Origin: Pseudomonas sp. HR96
GTDB lineage: Bacteria; Pseudomonadota; Gammaproteobacteria; Pseudomonadales; Pseudomonadaceae
Direction of reading: 5' to 3'
DNA length: 64,000 nt
NCBI RefSeq assembly: GCF_034059295.1
Contig: NZ_CP139141.1
Location: 2,711,001-2,775,000, forward strand
Shown here: piece by piece, positions 47,113-56,989 of the stretch
Numbering within the stretch: position 1 is the first letter of the stretch
Layout of the letters: each line of letters opens with the position of its first letter
Translations under genes and position numbers: made by a program
The notes under the pieces: model-generated
Told to the model about the DNA's origin: nothing
Database searches by the model: none
What the model saw: the letters and a program-made list of their open reading frames with translations, nothing else

Positions 47113-48024
47113 ATGACTCCACAAGAACTCAAATCCATCGTCTCCGAAGGCCTGCTGTCTTTCCCGGTGACCGATTTCAACGCTCAAGGCGACTTCCATC
47201 AGGCTGGCTACATCAAGCGCCTGGAATGGCTCGCCCCGTACGGCGCCAGCGCGCTGTTCGCCGCCGGTGGCACCGGTGAGTTCTTTTCCCTGGCCGCCAG
47301 CGAATACTCGCAAGTCATCAAGACCGCCGTCGATACCTGCGCCAAGAGCGTGCCTATTCTCGCCGGTGTCGGTGGTGCCACCCGTCAGGCGATCGAATAC
47401 GCTCAAGAGGCCGAGCGCCTGGGCGCCAAGGGTCTGCTGCTGCTGCCGCACTACCTGACCGAAGCCAGCCAGGACGGCGTTGCCGCCCACGTCGAAGCCG
47501 TGTGCAAATCGGTGAAGATCGGCGTGATCGTCTACAACCGCAACGTCTGCCGCCTGACCCCTGTGCTGCTGGAGCAACTGGCCGAGCGTTGCCCGAACCT
47601 GATCGGCTACAAGGATGGCCTGGGCGACATCGAACTGATGGTCTCGATCCGCCGCCGCCTGGGCGACCGCTTCAGCTACCTGGGTGGCCTGCCTACCGCC
47701 GAAGTCTTCGCGGCGGCCTACAAGGCCCTAGGCGTGCCGGTGTACAGCTCGGCGGTGTTCAACTTCATTCCGAAAACCGCGATGGACTTCTACCACGCGA
47801 TTGCCAAGGACGACCACGCCACCGTGGGCCGCTTGATCGACGACTTCTTCCTGCCGTACCTGGACATCCGCAACCGCAAGCACGGTTACGCCGTGAGCAT
47901 CGTCAAGGCAGGCGCCAAGATCGCCGGCTATGACGCAGGCCCCGTGCGTACCCCGCTGACCGACCTGACCGGCGAAGAGTATGAAATGCTCGCCGCGCTG
48001 ATGGACAAGATGGGCCCGCAATAA
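47113..48024 (+). CDS. kdgD: 5-Dehydro-4-deoxyglucarate dehydratase
   Basis: 303 residues of the DapA/NAL lyase family. [20 protein letters not shown] and the Schiff-base lysine in [13 protein letters not shown] (Lys167) are diagnostic of KdgD. It dehydrates and decarboxylates 5-dehydro-4-deoxy-D-glucarate to 2-oxoglutarate semialdehyde. It opens the kdgD-gudP-garD block. The upstream palindrome isolates it from the ALDH gene. Confidence 0.93.
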   Translation: MTPQELKSIVSEGLLSFPVTDFNAQGDFHQAGYIKRLEWLAPYGASALFAAGGTGEFFSLAASEYSQVIKTAVDTCAKSVPILAGVGGATRQAIEYAQEAERLGAKGLLLLPHYLTEASQDGVAAHVEAVCKSVKIGVIVYNRNVCRLTPVLLEQLAERCPNLIGYKDGLGDIELMVSIRRRLGDRFSYLGGLPTAEVFAAAYKALGVPVYSSAVFNFIPKTAMDFYHAIAKDDHATVGRLIDDFFLPYLDIRNRKHGYAVSIVKAGAKIAGYDAGPVRTPLTDLTGEEYEMLAALMDKMGPQ

Positions 48025-48197
48025 CCCGCTGGTTGCTTCACGCAGCACCCTGCACCGGTAAAGCCTGCTCGCGATTGCAGTCACTGGGGTCTTGATCGAA
48101 CCTGTGGCTGTAGAGCGGGCAAGCCGCGTTCGTGCAGTGGGAAGGACACACAGAAGTATTCCCCGCAAAAAAAATAATGAGTGGGAGCACCACCTGC

Positions 48198-49553
48198 ATG
48201 CTAGCCAACAAGAAAACGCATGTCCGTTATCTGATCCTGTTCATGCTGTTCATCGTGACAACGATCAACTACGCCGATCGCGCGACCATCTCCATTGCCG
48301 GCTCCAGCCTGCAAAAGGACCTGGGCATCGACGCCGTCACCCTCGGCTTCATCTTCTCGGCGTTCGGCTGGGCCTACGTCATCGGGCAGATCCCCGGCGG
48401 CTGGCTGCTCGACCGTTTCGGCTCGAAGAAAGTCTACTTCTACAGCATCTTCATCTGGTCGCTGTTCACCATTCTCCAGGGCTTCGTCGGCTACATGCCG
48501 GTGGCCAACGCCGTGGTCGCGCTGTTCATGCTGCGTTTCATGGTCGGTTTCGCCGAAGCCCCGGCCTTTCCAGGCAACGCGCGGATTGTTGCGGCCTGGT
48601 TCCCCACCGCTGAACGCGGCACCGCTTCGGCGATCTTCAACTCCGCGCAGTATTTCGCCACCGTGCTGTTCTCGCCGCTGATGGGCTGGATCGTCCACAG
48701 CTTCGGCTGGGAGCACGTGTTCATCGTCATGGGCTCGCTGGGCGTACTGTTCTCACTGGTGTGGCTCAAGTACATCCACAACCCCAGTGACCACCCGATG
48801 ATGAGCCAGGCCGAACTGGACCTGATCCGCAACAACGGTGGCGTGGTGGACATGGACAAGGGCGCCAAGCAGGGCGGCGGTCCCAAGTGGGGCTATATTC
48901 GCCAGCTGCTGACCAGCCGCATGATGCTCGGCATCTACCTGGGCCAGTACTGCATCAACGGCATCACCTACTTTTTCCTCACCTGGTTCCCGGTGTATCT
49001 GGTGCAGGAACGCGGCATGACCATTCTCAAGGCCGGCTTCATCGCCTCCTTGCCGGCCATCTGCGGCTTCATCGGCGGCGTGCTCGGTGGGATCATCTCC
49101 GATGCCTTGCTGCGCCGTGGCCACTCGCTGACCTATGCGCGCAAACTGCCGATCGTCTGCGGCCTGCTGCTGTCCACCAGCATGATCATCTGCAACTACG
49201 TCGAACTGGACTGGGTGGTGGTGGCGTTCATGGCCCTGGCTTTCTTCGGCAAAGGCGTGGGTGCGCTGGGTTGGGCGGTGATGTCGGACACTTCGCCCAA
49301 GCAGATCGCCGGCATCAGTGGCGGCCTGTTCAACATGTTCGGCAACATCGCCTCGATCACCACGCCAATCGTCATCGGGTTCATCATCAATGCCACCCAC
49401 TCGTTCAAGTGGGCGCTGGTGTATGTCGGCGCCAACGCGCTGGTCGCGGTGTTCAGCTATCTGGTGATCGTCGGCCCGATCAAGCGTGTAGAGTTGCGTG
49501 ACGAGGACGGTCGCCTGGTCGAGGATGCCCCGGCGCCGCTGCCCGCTCGTTGA
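48198..49553 (+). CDS. gudP: Glucarate/galactarate MFS transporter
   Basis: 451 residues from [23 protein letters not shown] 48177 (MSGSTTC) in frame is a weaker choice. The ACS-family pattern is strongly like E. coli Gud[61 protein letters not shown] and [20 protein letters not shown]. It imports D-glucarate and probably galactarate by proton symport. It lies between kdgD and garD on the same strand. Confidence 0.93.
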   Translation: MLANKKTHVRYLILFMLFIVTTINYADRATISIAGSSLQKDLGIDAVTLGFIFSAFGWAYVIGQIPGGWLLDRFGSKKVYFYSIFIWSLFTILQGFVGYMPVANAVVALFMLRFMVGFAEAPAFPGNARIVAAWFPTAERGTASAIFNSAQYFATVLFSPLMGWIVHSFGWEHVFIVMGSLGVLFSLVWLKYIHNPSDHPMMSQAELDLIRNNGGVVDMDKGAKQGGGPKWGYIRQLLTSRMMLGIYLGQYCINGITYFFLTWFPVYLVQERGMTILKAGFIASLPAICGFIGGVLGGIISDALLRRGHSLTYARKLPIVCGLLLSTSMIICNYVELDWVVVAFMALAFFGKGVGALGWAVMSDTSPKQIAGISGGLFNMFGNIASITTPIVIGFIINATHSFKWALVYVGANALVAVFSYLVIVGPIKRVELRDEDGRLVEDAPAPLPAR

Positions 49554-49647
49554 ACCCTGCTGCAGCATCATGCAACACCCCCCGTCGACGCAGAGCGACG
49601 GGGGCAGAAAACAGCCTAAGCCTGAGCGACAACAAGAAGGTGCCCCC

Positions 49648-51201
49648 ATGCAGTTGATCGAACATTCCGACTCCCCGCGTTACGTGCGCCTGCACCCCGA
49701 CGACAACGTGGTCGTGGTGGTCAACGACCAGGGCGTGGCCGAGGGCAGTCAGTTTCCCGACGGCCTGACCGTGATCGAAGGCGTGCCGCAGAGCCACAAG
49801 GTGGCGACCGTGGACATCCCCAAGGACGGCAAGGTGCTGCGTTACGGCCACATCATCGGCTACGCCCTGCAGGACATCCGCCAGGGCAGCTGGGTGCGCG
49901 AGACCATGCTGGCCATGCCTTCGGCGCCGCCGCTGGACAGCCTGCCAATGTCCGACGCCGTGCCGGCGCCGCTGCCACCACTGGAAGGCTTCACCTTCGA
50001 GGGCTACCGCAATGCCGACGGCACCGTCGGCACCCGCAACATTCTCGGCATCACCACCACGGTGCAGTGCGTGACCGGCGTGCTTGACCACGCGGTCAAG
50101 CGCATCAAGGCCGAACTGCTGCCCAAATACCCCAACGTCGATGACGTGGTGGCGCTGACCCACAGCTACGGCTGCGGCGTGGCCATCACCGCGCGCGATG
50201 CCTATATTCCCATCCGCACCGTGCGCAACCTGGCGCGCAATCCCAACCTGGGCGGCGAAGCGCTGGTCATCAGCCTGGGCTGCGAAAAGCTGCAGGCCGG
50301 CCAGGTGATGCACGAAGACGATGCTTCGGTCGACCTCAGCGAGCCATGGCTGTACCGCTTGCAGGATTCCAGCCACGGGTTCGGCGAGATGATCGACGAG
50401 ATCATGACCCTGGCCGAGACCCGCCTGAAAAAGCTCGACCAGCGCCGCCGCGAAACCGTGCCGGCCGCCGAGCTGATCCTGGGCATGCAGTGCGGCGGCA
50501 GCGACGCCTTCTCCGGCATCACCGCCAACCCGGCGCTGGGCTTTGCCTCCGACCTGCTGATCCGGGCTGGCGCGACGGTGATGTTCTCGGAAGTCACCGA
50601 GGTGCGCGACGCCGTCTACATGCTGACTTCGCGGGCCGAAAGCCAGGAAGTCGCCGCCGAGCTGGTGCGCGAGATGGACTGGTATGACCAGTACCTCGAG
50701 CGCGGCGCCGCCGACCGCAGCGCCAACACCACGCCGGGCAACAAGAAGGGCGGGTTGTCGAATATCGTCGAGAAATCCCTGGGCTCGATCGTCAAGTCCG
50801 GCAGCAGCGCGATCAACAGCGTGGTCGGTCCCGGCGAGCGCTTCAAGCGCAAGGGCCTGACCTTCTGCGCCACTCCGGCCAGCGACTTCGTCTGCGGCAC
50901 CTTGCAATTGGCGGCGGGGATGAACCTGCACGTGTTCACCACCGGCCGTGGCACGCCGTATGGCCTGGCCATGGCGCCGGTTGTAAAGGTTTCGACCCGC
51001 ACCGAACTGGCCGAGCGCTGGCCGGACTTGATCGACGTCGATGCCGGGCGCGTAGCCACCGGCCGTGCAACCATCGAGGAGTTGGGCTGGGAGTTGTTCC
51101 ACTACTACCTGGACGTGGCCAGCGGGCGCAAGCAGACCTGCGCCGAGCATTTGAAGCTGCACAACGATATCGTGCTGTTCAACCCGGCGCCTATCACGTA
51201 G
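49648..51201 (+). CDS. garD: Galactarate dehydratase
   Basis: 517 residues (E. coli GarD has 523) from ATG 49648, with AAGAAGG upstream. It has an N-terminal SAF domain ([36 protein letters not shown]), the middle block [26 protein letters not shown], then [20 protein letters not shown] and [20 protein letters not shown]. It converts galactarate to 5-dehydro-4-deoxyglucarate for KdgD. No glucarate dehydratase (gudD) is visible in the window. The garD stop region (CCTATCACGTAG) is copied four more times in the array that follows. Confidence 0.93.
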   Translation: MQLIEHSDSPRYVRLHPDDNVVVVVNDQGVAEGSQFPDGLTVIEGVPQSHKVATVDIPKDGKVLRYGHIIGYALQDIRQGSWVRETMLAMPSAPPLDSLPMSDAVPAPLPPLEGFTFEGYRNADGTVGTRNILGITTTVQCVTGVLDHAVKRIKAELLPKYPNVDDVVALTHSYGCGVAITARDAYIPIRTVRNLARNPNLGGEALVISLGCEKLQAGQVMHEDDASVDLSEPWLYRLQDSSHGFGEMIDEIMTLAETRLKKLDQRRRETVPAAELILGMQCGGSDAFSGITANPALGFASDLLIRAGATVMFSEVTEVRDAVYMLTSRAESQEVAAELVREMDWYDQYLERGAADRSANTTPGNKKGGLSNIVEKSLGSIVKSGSSAINSVVGPGERFKRKGLTFCATPASDFVCGTLQLAAGMNLHVFTTGRGTPYGLAMAPVVKVSTRTELAERWPDLIDVDAGRVATGRATIEELGWELFHYYLDVASGRKQTCAEHLKLHNDIVLFNPAPIT

Positions 51202-52134
51202 GGGCTGGCTGAAGTTAGATAGCGCCAGGTGCCCGAAGATCAAACCGGCCTTGCGGCCTCTCGGGGCGTTGCCCCTCCCACGAGCTGGGGTGCGAATCCT
51301 GTGTGGGAGGGGTCGCAGACCCCGAGAGGCCGCAAGGCCGGTCTGCAGATTCAGCCGACCACTATCACGTAGGGGCTGGCTGAAGTTCGATAGCGCCAGG
51401 CGCCCGAAGATCAAACCGTCCTGGCGGCCTCTCGGGGCGTTGCCCCTCCCACGAGCTGGGGTGCGAATCCTGTGTGGGAGGGGTCGCAGACCCCGAGAGG
51501 CCGCAAGGCCGGTCTGCAGATTCAGCCGACCACTAAAGCCCCGCCAGGGTCTCGCGCAAGGTGTCTTGGCGCCTATCACGTAGGGGCTGGCTGAAGTTAG
51601 ATAGCGCCAGGTGCCCGAAGATCAAACCGTCCTGGCGGCCTCTCGGGGCGTTGCCCCTCCCACGAGCTGGTGCGAATCCTGTGTGGGAGGGGGCGCAGAC
51701 CCCGAGAGGCCGCAAGGCCGGTCTGCAGATTCAGCCGACCACTAAAGCCCCGCCAGGGCCTCGCGCAAGGTGTCTTGGCGCCTATCACGTAGGGCTGGCT
51801 GAAGTTAGATAGCGCCAGGTGCCCGAAGATCAAACCGGCCTGGCGGCCTCTCGGGGCGTTGCCCCTCCCACGAGCTGGGGCACGAACCCTGTGTGGGAGG
51901 GGGCGCGGACCCCGAGAGGCCGCAAGGCCGGTCTGCAGGTTCAGCCGACCACCACATTGGCGCCTATCACGTAGGGGCTGGCTGAAGTTCGATAGCGCCA
52001 GGTGCCCGAAGATCAAACCGGCCTGGCGGCCTCTCGGGGCGTTGGCCCTTCCACGAGCTGGGGCACGAATCCTGTGTGGGAGGGGGCGTAGACCCCGAGA
52101 GGCCGCAAGGCCGGTCTGCAGGTTGAGCCGACCA
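51190..52134. repeat. Five-unit palindrome array carrying garD and gntR 3' ends
   Basis: Five large palindromes lie at 51245-51341, 51416-51512, 51627-51721, 51835-51931 and 52018-52114, sharing CGGCCTCTCGGGG...CCCCGAGAGGCCGCAAGGCC and inner CCCTCCCAC/GTGGGAGGG with the other arrays. Each is preceded by a copy of the garD end, with TATCACGTAG starting at 51192 (genuine), 51363, 51574, 51783 and 51965; spacings are 171, 211, 209 and 182 bp. Two units also include about 40 bp of the convergent gntR 3' end (near 51533-51570 and 51742-51780). Units differ by scattered substitutions and are more diverged than those of the 35-kb array. Confidence 0.9.
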
Positions 52135-52830
52135 CTACAGCCCCGCCAACGCCTCGCGCAGGTTGACTTCCGGGGCCGTCGGTTCGTCCAGCGCCAGCTG
52201 GTTTTCCAGCTCATCCAGATGCGCCATCAACACCTGCACGGCCAAGGCCTGATCGCCCGCACTCAGGGCATCGAGAATCTGCTGGTGCTCGTTGGAGGCG
52301 CAGGCCGGCACGTCGTTGCGCTGGTACAAGGCGACGATCAGCGAGCTGCGCACCATCAGGTTGTCGAGGATCTCGGCCATCACCGCATTGCCACTCAGCT
52401 GCGCCAGCAACAGGTGAAACTCACTGAGCTCGCGCACGATCAACCGGCGGTCGCTGCTGGTGGTGGCTTGGCGCTCGTTGGCCATGTGCTGGGCGATGCG
52501 TTCGCGCTGCTCGTGGAGGGTCTGCGCCGAGATGCTTTCGACGATCGCCCGCTCGATGGCGCGCCGTGCGGCGAACACCTCGCGGGCTTCCCGGGCGCTG
52601 GGTTGGGCAATGATGGCGCCGCGGTTGGGCTCGATGGTGACGATGCGCTGCATGGCTAGGCGCTGCAGGGCCACCTGCACGTGATTGCGGTTGGCCTGCA
52701 GGGTGTCGACGATCTGTGCCTCGATCAGGCGGGTGCCTGGGCGCAAGCGATGCTGGGCGACGCCCCTGGACAGCACATCGACGATGCGCTGGACTTCGAG
52801 CTGCTTGGCGGTAACCGTGGTGAGACCCAT
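52135..52830 (-). CDS. GntR-family (FCD) regulator, probably of galactarate/glucarate genes
   Basis: 231 residues. The GntR winged helix is RLRPGTRLIEAQIVDTLQ then ANRNHVQVALQRLAMQRIVT (residues 27-66); a helical FCD effector domain follows (FAARRAIERAIVESI, ELSEFHLLLAQLSGN, EHQQILDALSAGDQ), with the metal-type His/Asp pattern. It converges on garD and probably regulates the kdgD-gudP-garD block, judging from position. It lies 40 bp downstream of the P-type ATPase gene on the same strand but is unlikely to belong to that operon. Confidence 0.85.
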   Translation of the reverse strand: MGLTTVTAKQLEVQRIVDVLSRGVAQHRLRPGTRLIEAQIVDTLQANRNHVQVALQRLAMQRIVTIEPNRGAIIAQPSAREAREVFAARRAIERAIVESISAQTLHEQRERIAQHMANERQATTSSDRRLIVRELSEFHLLLAQLSGNAVMAEILDNLMVRSSLIVALYQRNDVPACASNEHQQILDALSAGDQALAVQVLMAHLDELENQLALDEPTAPEVNLREALAGL

Positions 52831-52869
52831 CTAATCCTCAATCATCAGGCGCTGAATCGATTGCGCGCA

Positions 52870-54909
52870 TTATCCGTCAGTGCGCCCTTCGACGGCAAAC
52901 CCGCCGCCGGGCGGCAGAGCGTGCAGCGCCGCCAGCGGCTCTTCTACGCGCAGCAGGCGCCCGGCGTTGCCCAGCACCAGCAAGGTGCTGAGATTATGCA
53001 GGATAGCCGCGATCATCGCCCCGGCGGCGCCCAGCCAGCCGAAAGCCGCTGCGGCGACGATGGCCAGGGTCCAGCCCAGACCGATGGCCACGTTGACCTG
53101 CAGGGTGCGCCGGCACTGGCGGCTCAGGCGCACGCAGGTGCCCAGGCGGCGCAGGTCACTGCCGATCAGCACGATGTCGGCCGAGGCCAGGGCAATGTCC
53201 GAGCCGCCGGCACCCATGGCCACGCCCACCACGCCGGCCTTGAGCGCCAAAGAGTCGTTGATGCCGTCGCCGACCACCAGCGGGCGGAAGCCGCCACGGA
53301 TCTCGTCGGTGACCCGGCTGAGCTTGTCTTCCGGCAGGGCCTGGGCCACCACCTCGCTGATGCCGACCTGCCGGGCCAGGGTCTGCGCCACCGGCAGGCG
53401 GTCGCCGGTCAGCAGCAATTGCCGGCCAAGGCCCAATTCACGCAGGTCGGCCATGGCCAGGCTGGCTTCCGGGCGCACCTGGTCGGCCAACAGCAGCCAG
53501 GCGCAGAAGCGCCCATTGAGCGCCAGGCCAGCGATCGGGCCATCGTGCTCGGGCACCGGCGGCAGGTCGATGCCCAGCTGGTTGAACAGCTCGGCGCGGC
53601 CCAGGGCCGCTTCGCCTTGCCCGGTGCTGGCGATCACCCCCAGGCCCTGGCGTTCGCGCAAGTTGTCCAGCACGAGCCAGGCTTGGGCCGGCACCGCGCT
53701 GGCCAGCGCGCGGCTGACCGGGTGGCTGCTGGCCGCGCCGAGGCTGGCGGCCAGGGTCAGCAGCAGGTGTTCGTCCTGCTGGGTGCCGACTGGCTGCTGC
53801 AACTGTTGCAGGCGCAGGGCGCCGTAGGTGAGGGTGCCGGTCTTGTCGATCACCAGCGAGCTCAGGTCGGCGAATTCTTCAAGGAATGCCGAGCTGCGAA
53901 TCAGGATGCCATGGCGCGCCGCCACGGCGATCCCGGCAATCGCCGTGGCCGGCGCCGACAGCACCAGCGCGCAGGGGCAGGCAGCCACCAGCACGGCGAG
54001 CATGGCTTGCGGGTCTTTGCTGATGAACCAGGTCACTGCCGCGATCAGCAGCACCAGAATCATGTACTGCCCGGCATGGCGCTCCAGCAAGCGGGTGATC
54101 GGCGGCTTGGCCCGTTCGGCTTTTTGCATGAGCGCAATGACCTTGCCCAGCGTCGAGTCCTGCCCGGTGCGCGAGACTTCGATGCGCAACAGGCCGTCGA
54201 GGTTGATCGCGCCACCGAACACTTCCATGCCCGGTGCCACCTGCACCGGCACCGATTCGCCGGTAATCGGCGCGGTGTCGAGGCTGGCTTCGCCGTCGCG
54301 CACCCGGCCATCGGCGGGGATGCGGTCGCCGGCACGCACCTCCACCAGGTCGCCGCTGCGCAACTGGCTGTTGTCCACTTCGCTGACCGTGCCGTTGGCA
54401 GCGATCAGCCGCGCCTGGCTGCGGGTCAGCTTGCCGAGGGACTCGATGGCCTCCTGGGAGCCGATCACGCTGCGCTCCTCGAGCACGTGGCCAAAGATCA
54501 TCAGCACCGGCAGCAGAGCGGCGGTCAGCAGGTCGCCGGTGGCCCAGGCGCCGAGCAACGCCAGGGCGACCAACTGATCGGTAATGCCGTGCAGGCTGGG
54601 AAAGCGCAGGCTGTACCAGGCCGAACGCAGCACCGGCACCGCCACCAGCAAGGACGCGGCGCCGAACAGCAACTGGCCGACGCCGTCCTGTTGCGGGTCG
54701 AACCAGCGCCTCAGCAGGCCCAGGCCGAGCAGGCCGAGGGCGATCATGGCGATGCTCAGCTGGCGCGCGGCCGAGCGTTGCTCGTCGCGGGTCAGCATGG
54801 CCCCGGTCAGGTGACCGTGGTTGTGGCCGCAGTGGCTGTGGTCATCGTGCTCGTCATGAGCATGGTCATGGCCATGATCATGCGCAGGGTCGTGCGTCGG
54901 AGTGCTCAT
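52870..54909 (-). CDS. P1B-type metal-transporting ATPase with His-rich N-terminus
   Basis: 679 residues with about eight membrane segments. ATPase motifs: TGES (216-219), metal site Cys311-Pro-Cys313 in ACPCALVL, phosphorylation site DKTGTLT (Asp355), the HP motif in SSHPVSRAL and GDGINDSLAL. The N-terminus has no CxxC metal domain but 12 His and one Cys in the first 33 residues, typical of Zn/Co/Ni handling. The last helix reads ILHNLSTLLVLGNAGRLL, lacking the Asp of ZntA-type pumps, so the ion is uncertain. The gene starts inside the stop of the HflK-like gene (4-bp overlap) and ends the operon. Confidence 0.9.
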   Translation of the reverse strand: MSTPTHDPAHDHGHDHAHDEHDDHSHCGHNHGHLTGAMLTRDEQRSAARQLSIAMIALGLLGLGLLRRWFDPQQDGVGQLLFGAASLLVAVPVLRSAWYSLRFPSLHGITDQLVALALLGAWATGDLLTAALLPVLMIFGHVLEERSVIGSQEAIESLGKLTRSQARLIAANGTVSEVDNSQLRSGDLVEVRAGDRIPADGRVRDGEASLDTAPITGESVPVQVAPGMEVFGGAINLDGLLRIEVSRTGQDSTLGKVIALMQKAERAKPPITRLLERHAGQYMILVLLIAAVTWFISKDPQAMLAVLVAACPCALVLSAPATAIAGIAVAARHGILIRSSAFLEEFADLSSLVIDKTGTLTYGALRLQQLQQPVGTQQDEHLLLTLAASLGAASSHPVSRALASAVPAQAWLVLDNLRERQGLGVIASTGQGEAALGRAELFNQLGIDLPPVPEHDGPIAGLALNGRFCAWLLLADQVRPEASLAMADLRELGLGRQLLLTGDRLPVAQTLARQVGISEVVAQALPEDKLSRVTDEIRGGFRPLVVGDGINDSLALKAGVVGVAMGAGGSDIALASADIVLIGSDLRRLGTCVRLSRQCRRTLQVNVAIGLGWTLAIVAAAAFGWLGAAGAMIAAILHNLSTLLVLGNAGRLLRVEEPLAALHALPPGGGFAVEGRTDG

Positions 54910-55949
54910 GGTGGGCTGCCTTGCAGGATCAAGCGGCTGTCGTCGCGCGGGTCGACGGTGGTCACCGAGCCGGCCTTGGAGAGGATGCTCGGCACGCGTT
55001 CACGGTACAGGCGCTGGAGCAGGCCCGGATCGCTGCGGTCGCGCTCGGTGGCGGCCAAGCTGCTGATGGTTGCGGTGTCGCTGTTGGCCTTGGCCAGGCG
55101 TTCGCTGGCCTGGGCGTGGGCCACTTGCAGGGTGCGGTCGGCGTCCTGGGTGGCGGCCTGGCTGACCCGGGCGGCGTCGTTGCGGGCGCTGGCGATGTTC
55201 TGCTCGGCGCGCTGGCTGGCGGTGAGGACGGCATTGAAGGCGTTCACCGCGCCCTCGGGCAGGCTGGACTGCAGGTCGACCCGCTCGATGTGAATACCCA
55301 GGCCGCTGCCGCTGGTTTGCAGCGCTGCGAGGCTGTGGTTGATGCCTTGCACCAGGTCACCGCGCAGGCGCTCACGGCGTTCGGCGGCCTGGCTGTCGCT
55401 GCCGATCAGCTCCGGACGCGCCACCAGAATGGTGTCCAGGTCGCGCGAGGCGCACACCGCGACCGCGCTGCGGGCCACCAGGCGGTCGAGGGCAGCGGCC
55501 AGGTTGGCCTGTTGCAGCACGTAGGCGTAGGGGTCGGTCACCTTGTAGAACACCCGCACGTCCAGCTGTACCACGCCGGAGTCGCCGGTCAGCAGGTAGC
55601 CGGCGCCGGCCACTGCGTCGTTGGACAGCAAGGTGTTCATGTCGGTCTTGCTGGCCGGGTTATCGCGCAGCAGCGTCTGCACGCGCTGGTCGATCACGCG
55701 GTCAGGGGAGGGCAGCAGCACCACCTGCTCGAATGGCTCGGGCCAGGCCAGCAGCAGGCCGGCGCCTTGCACCCGTTCCAGGGCGCCCATGCGGATGACC
55801 ACCGCGCGGCTCTCGGGGCCGACCTGGCGGATGTTGCCCAGGCCCCAGGCCAGTGCGGTGAGCAGGGTGATTGCGTAGAGCGCTAGAAACGCCAGCCGCC
55901 CGGCTTGCCACCACGGCCCTTGACCGGCGGCGGAGGGCGCTGCACTCAT
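54906..55949 (-). CDS. HflK-like SPFH protein (second of two)
   Basis: 347 residues: a single N-terminal membrane segment (18-38, LAFLALYAITLLTALAWGLG), then an SPFH/prohibitin domain (IRQVGPESRAVVIRMGALER...AGLLLAWPEPFEQVV, VQLDVRVFYKVTDPYAYVLQ), then a charged coiled-coil (ASQRAEQNIASARNDAARVS). HflK and HflC form a membrane cage around FtsH in E. coli. Here there are two HflK-like and one HflC-like protein beside a metal ATPase. It overlaps both neighbours by 4 bp. Confidence 0.85.
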   Translation of the reverse strand: MSAAPSAAGQGPWWQAGRLAFLALYAITLLTALAWGLGNIRQVGPESRAVVIRMGALERVQGAGLLLAWPEPFEQVVLLPSPDRVIDQRVQTLLRDNPASKTDMNTLLSNDAVAGAGYLLTGDSGVVQLDVRVFYKVTDPYAYVLQQANLAAALDRLVARSAVAVCASRDLDTILVARPELIGSDSQAAERRERLRGDLVQGINHSLAALQTSGSGLGIHIERVDLQSSLPEGAVNAFNAVLTASQRAEQNIASARNDAARVSQAATQDADRTLQVAHAQASERLAKANSDTATISSLAATERDRSDPGLLQRLYRERVPSILSKAGSVTTVDPRDDSRLILQGSPP

Positions 55950-56989
55950 GGTTGATTCCCCGCCGGCGCCGGCAGTTGCGGCGGGCCGTCGACCAGGGCG
56001 CGGAACGGCGCAGCGTCGGTGCGCAGGACCAGGCGCGTGCCGGCATTGACGATGCTGCCCAAGGTGTCCAGCGAACGCAGCAGGTTGTACAGCTGCGGTG
56101 CGCTGGCGTAGGCCTTGCCGTAGATCTGCGCGGCTTCGACGCGCGACTGCGCCTCGACGTCGGCGGCCTTGACCGTGGCGTCGGCTTGCAGGATGCGCGC
56201 GTCGCGTTCGGCCGCCGAGCGGATCTGCGCCGCTTGACGCTTGCCTTCGGCGGTGCGCTCGGTGGCGATGGTCTCGCGTTCGGCGCGCATGCGCTCGACG
56301 GTGGCGTTGAGGGTCACGGCGGGCAGGGTCAGGCGCTCGATGCCGACCTGCTGCACGCGCACCCCGTAGGTGCTGAGCAGGGGCCCAGCGATCTGCTGGC
56401 GCACATGTTCCTCGAAATCGGCGATGTGCACCTGGTTGGCATCGGTGTTGACCAGATTGGCCAGGTCGAAGCCGCTGGCGCTGGTCTCCAGCGCCGAACC
56501 CAGGAAGGTGCGGATCTGGCGCGCCGCTTCATCGGGCTGGTTCTGCACTGCGCGCATGAAGCGCTGCACGTTGTCCGGGTCACCCTGCACCTGCCAGGCC
56601 ACGTAGGCCTGGACAATGATGCGCAGGCCGTCGCGCGTGCCGACGTCCTGCAGGCCGCTGGAGGTGGTGTGCAGGCGCAGGTCGACCGGCACCGCCGATT
56701 CGAACGGAATCGGCAGGCGCCAGGCCAGGCCCGGTTCCAGCAGCACACGGCCCGGGTTGCCGAAGCGGGTGATCACCGTGGCTTCGCCGGAACGCACCTG
56801 CACCAGGCACGCAGTCGCAAGGCCGAACAGGGCAAGCACGCCGGCCAGGGCCATGCGCCGCCAGGGGCGTGCGCGCGGGCCGGCCGGTGGACTCGACAGC
56901 GGCGGGTGGTGGTGATCGTGGCCATGGTGATCGTGGCCGTGGCCGGGCTCGTGATGCTCGTGCCCGGCGTGGGAATGGGGTGCGCTCAA
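55946..56989 (-). CDS. HflC-like SPFH protein with His-rich N-terminus
   Basis: 347 residues. The first 28 residues hold 13 histidines (HEHH, HGHDHHGHDHHH blocks), then proline/arginine and one membrane segment near 47-65. The SPFH domain begins VRSGEATVITRFGNPGRVLL. The C-terminal coiled-coil contains ERETIATERTAEGKRQAAQI and RVEAAQIYGKAYASAPQLYN, the HflC-type endings. A His-rich cytoplasmic tail is not found in ordinary HflC and matches the His-rich tail of the ATPase. It overlaps both neighbours by 4 bp. Confidence 0.85.
   Translation of the reverse strand: MSAPHSHAGHEHHEPGHGHDHHGHDHHHPPLSSPPAGPRARPWRRMALAGVLALFGLATACLVQVRSGEATVITRFGNPGRVLLEPGLAWRLPIPFESAVPVDLRLHTTSSGLQDVGTRDGLRIIVQAYVAWQVQGDPDNVQRFMRAVQNQPDEAARQIRTFLGSALETSASGFDLANLVNTDANQVHIADFEEHVRQQIAGPLLSTYGVRVQQVGIERLTLPAVTLNATVERMRAERETIATERTAEGKRQAAQIRSAAERDARILQADATVKAADVEAQSRVEAAQIYGKAYASAPQLYNLLRSLDTLGSIVNAGTRLVLRTDAAPFRALVDGPPQLPAPAGNQP

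Noticed and set aside
49480..51579. A 699-codon antisense frame opposite garD
   Set aside because: garD is complete on the sense strand, and the start of the frame lies in repeat sequence.
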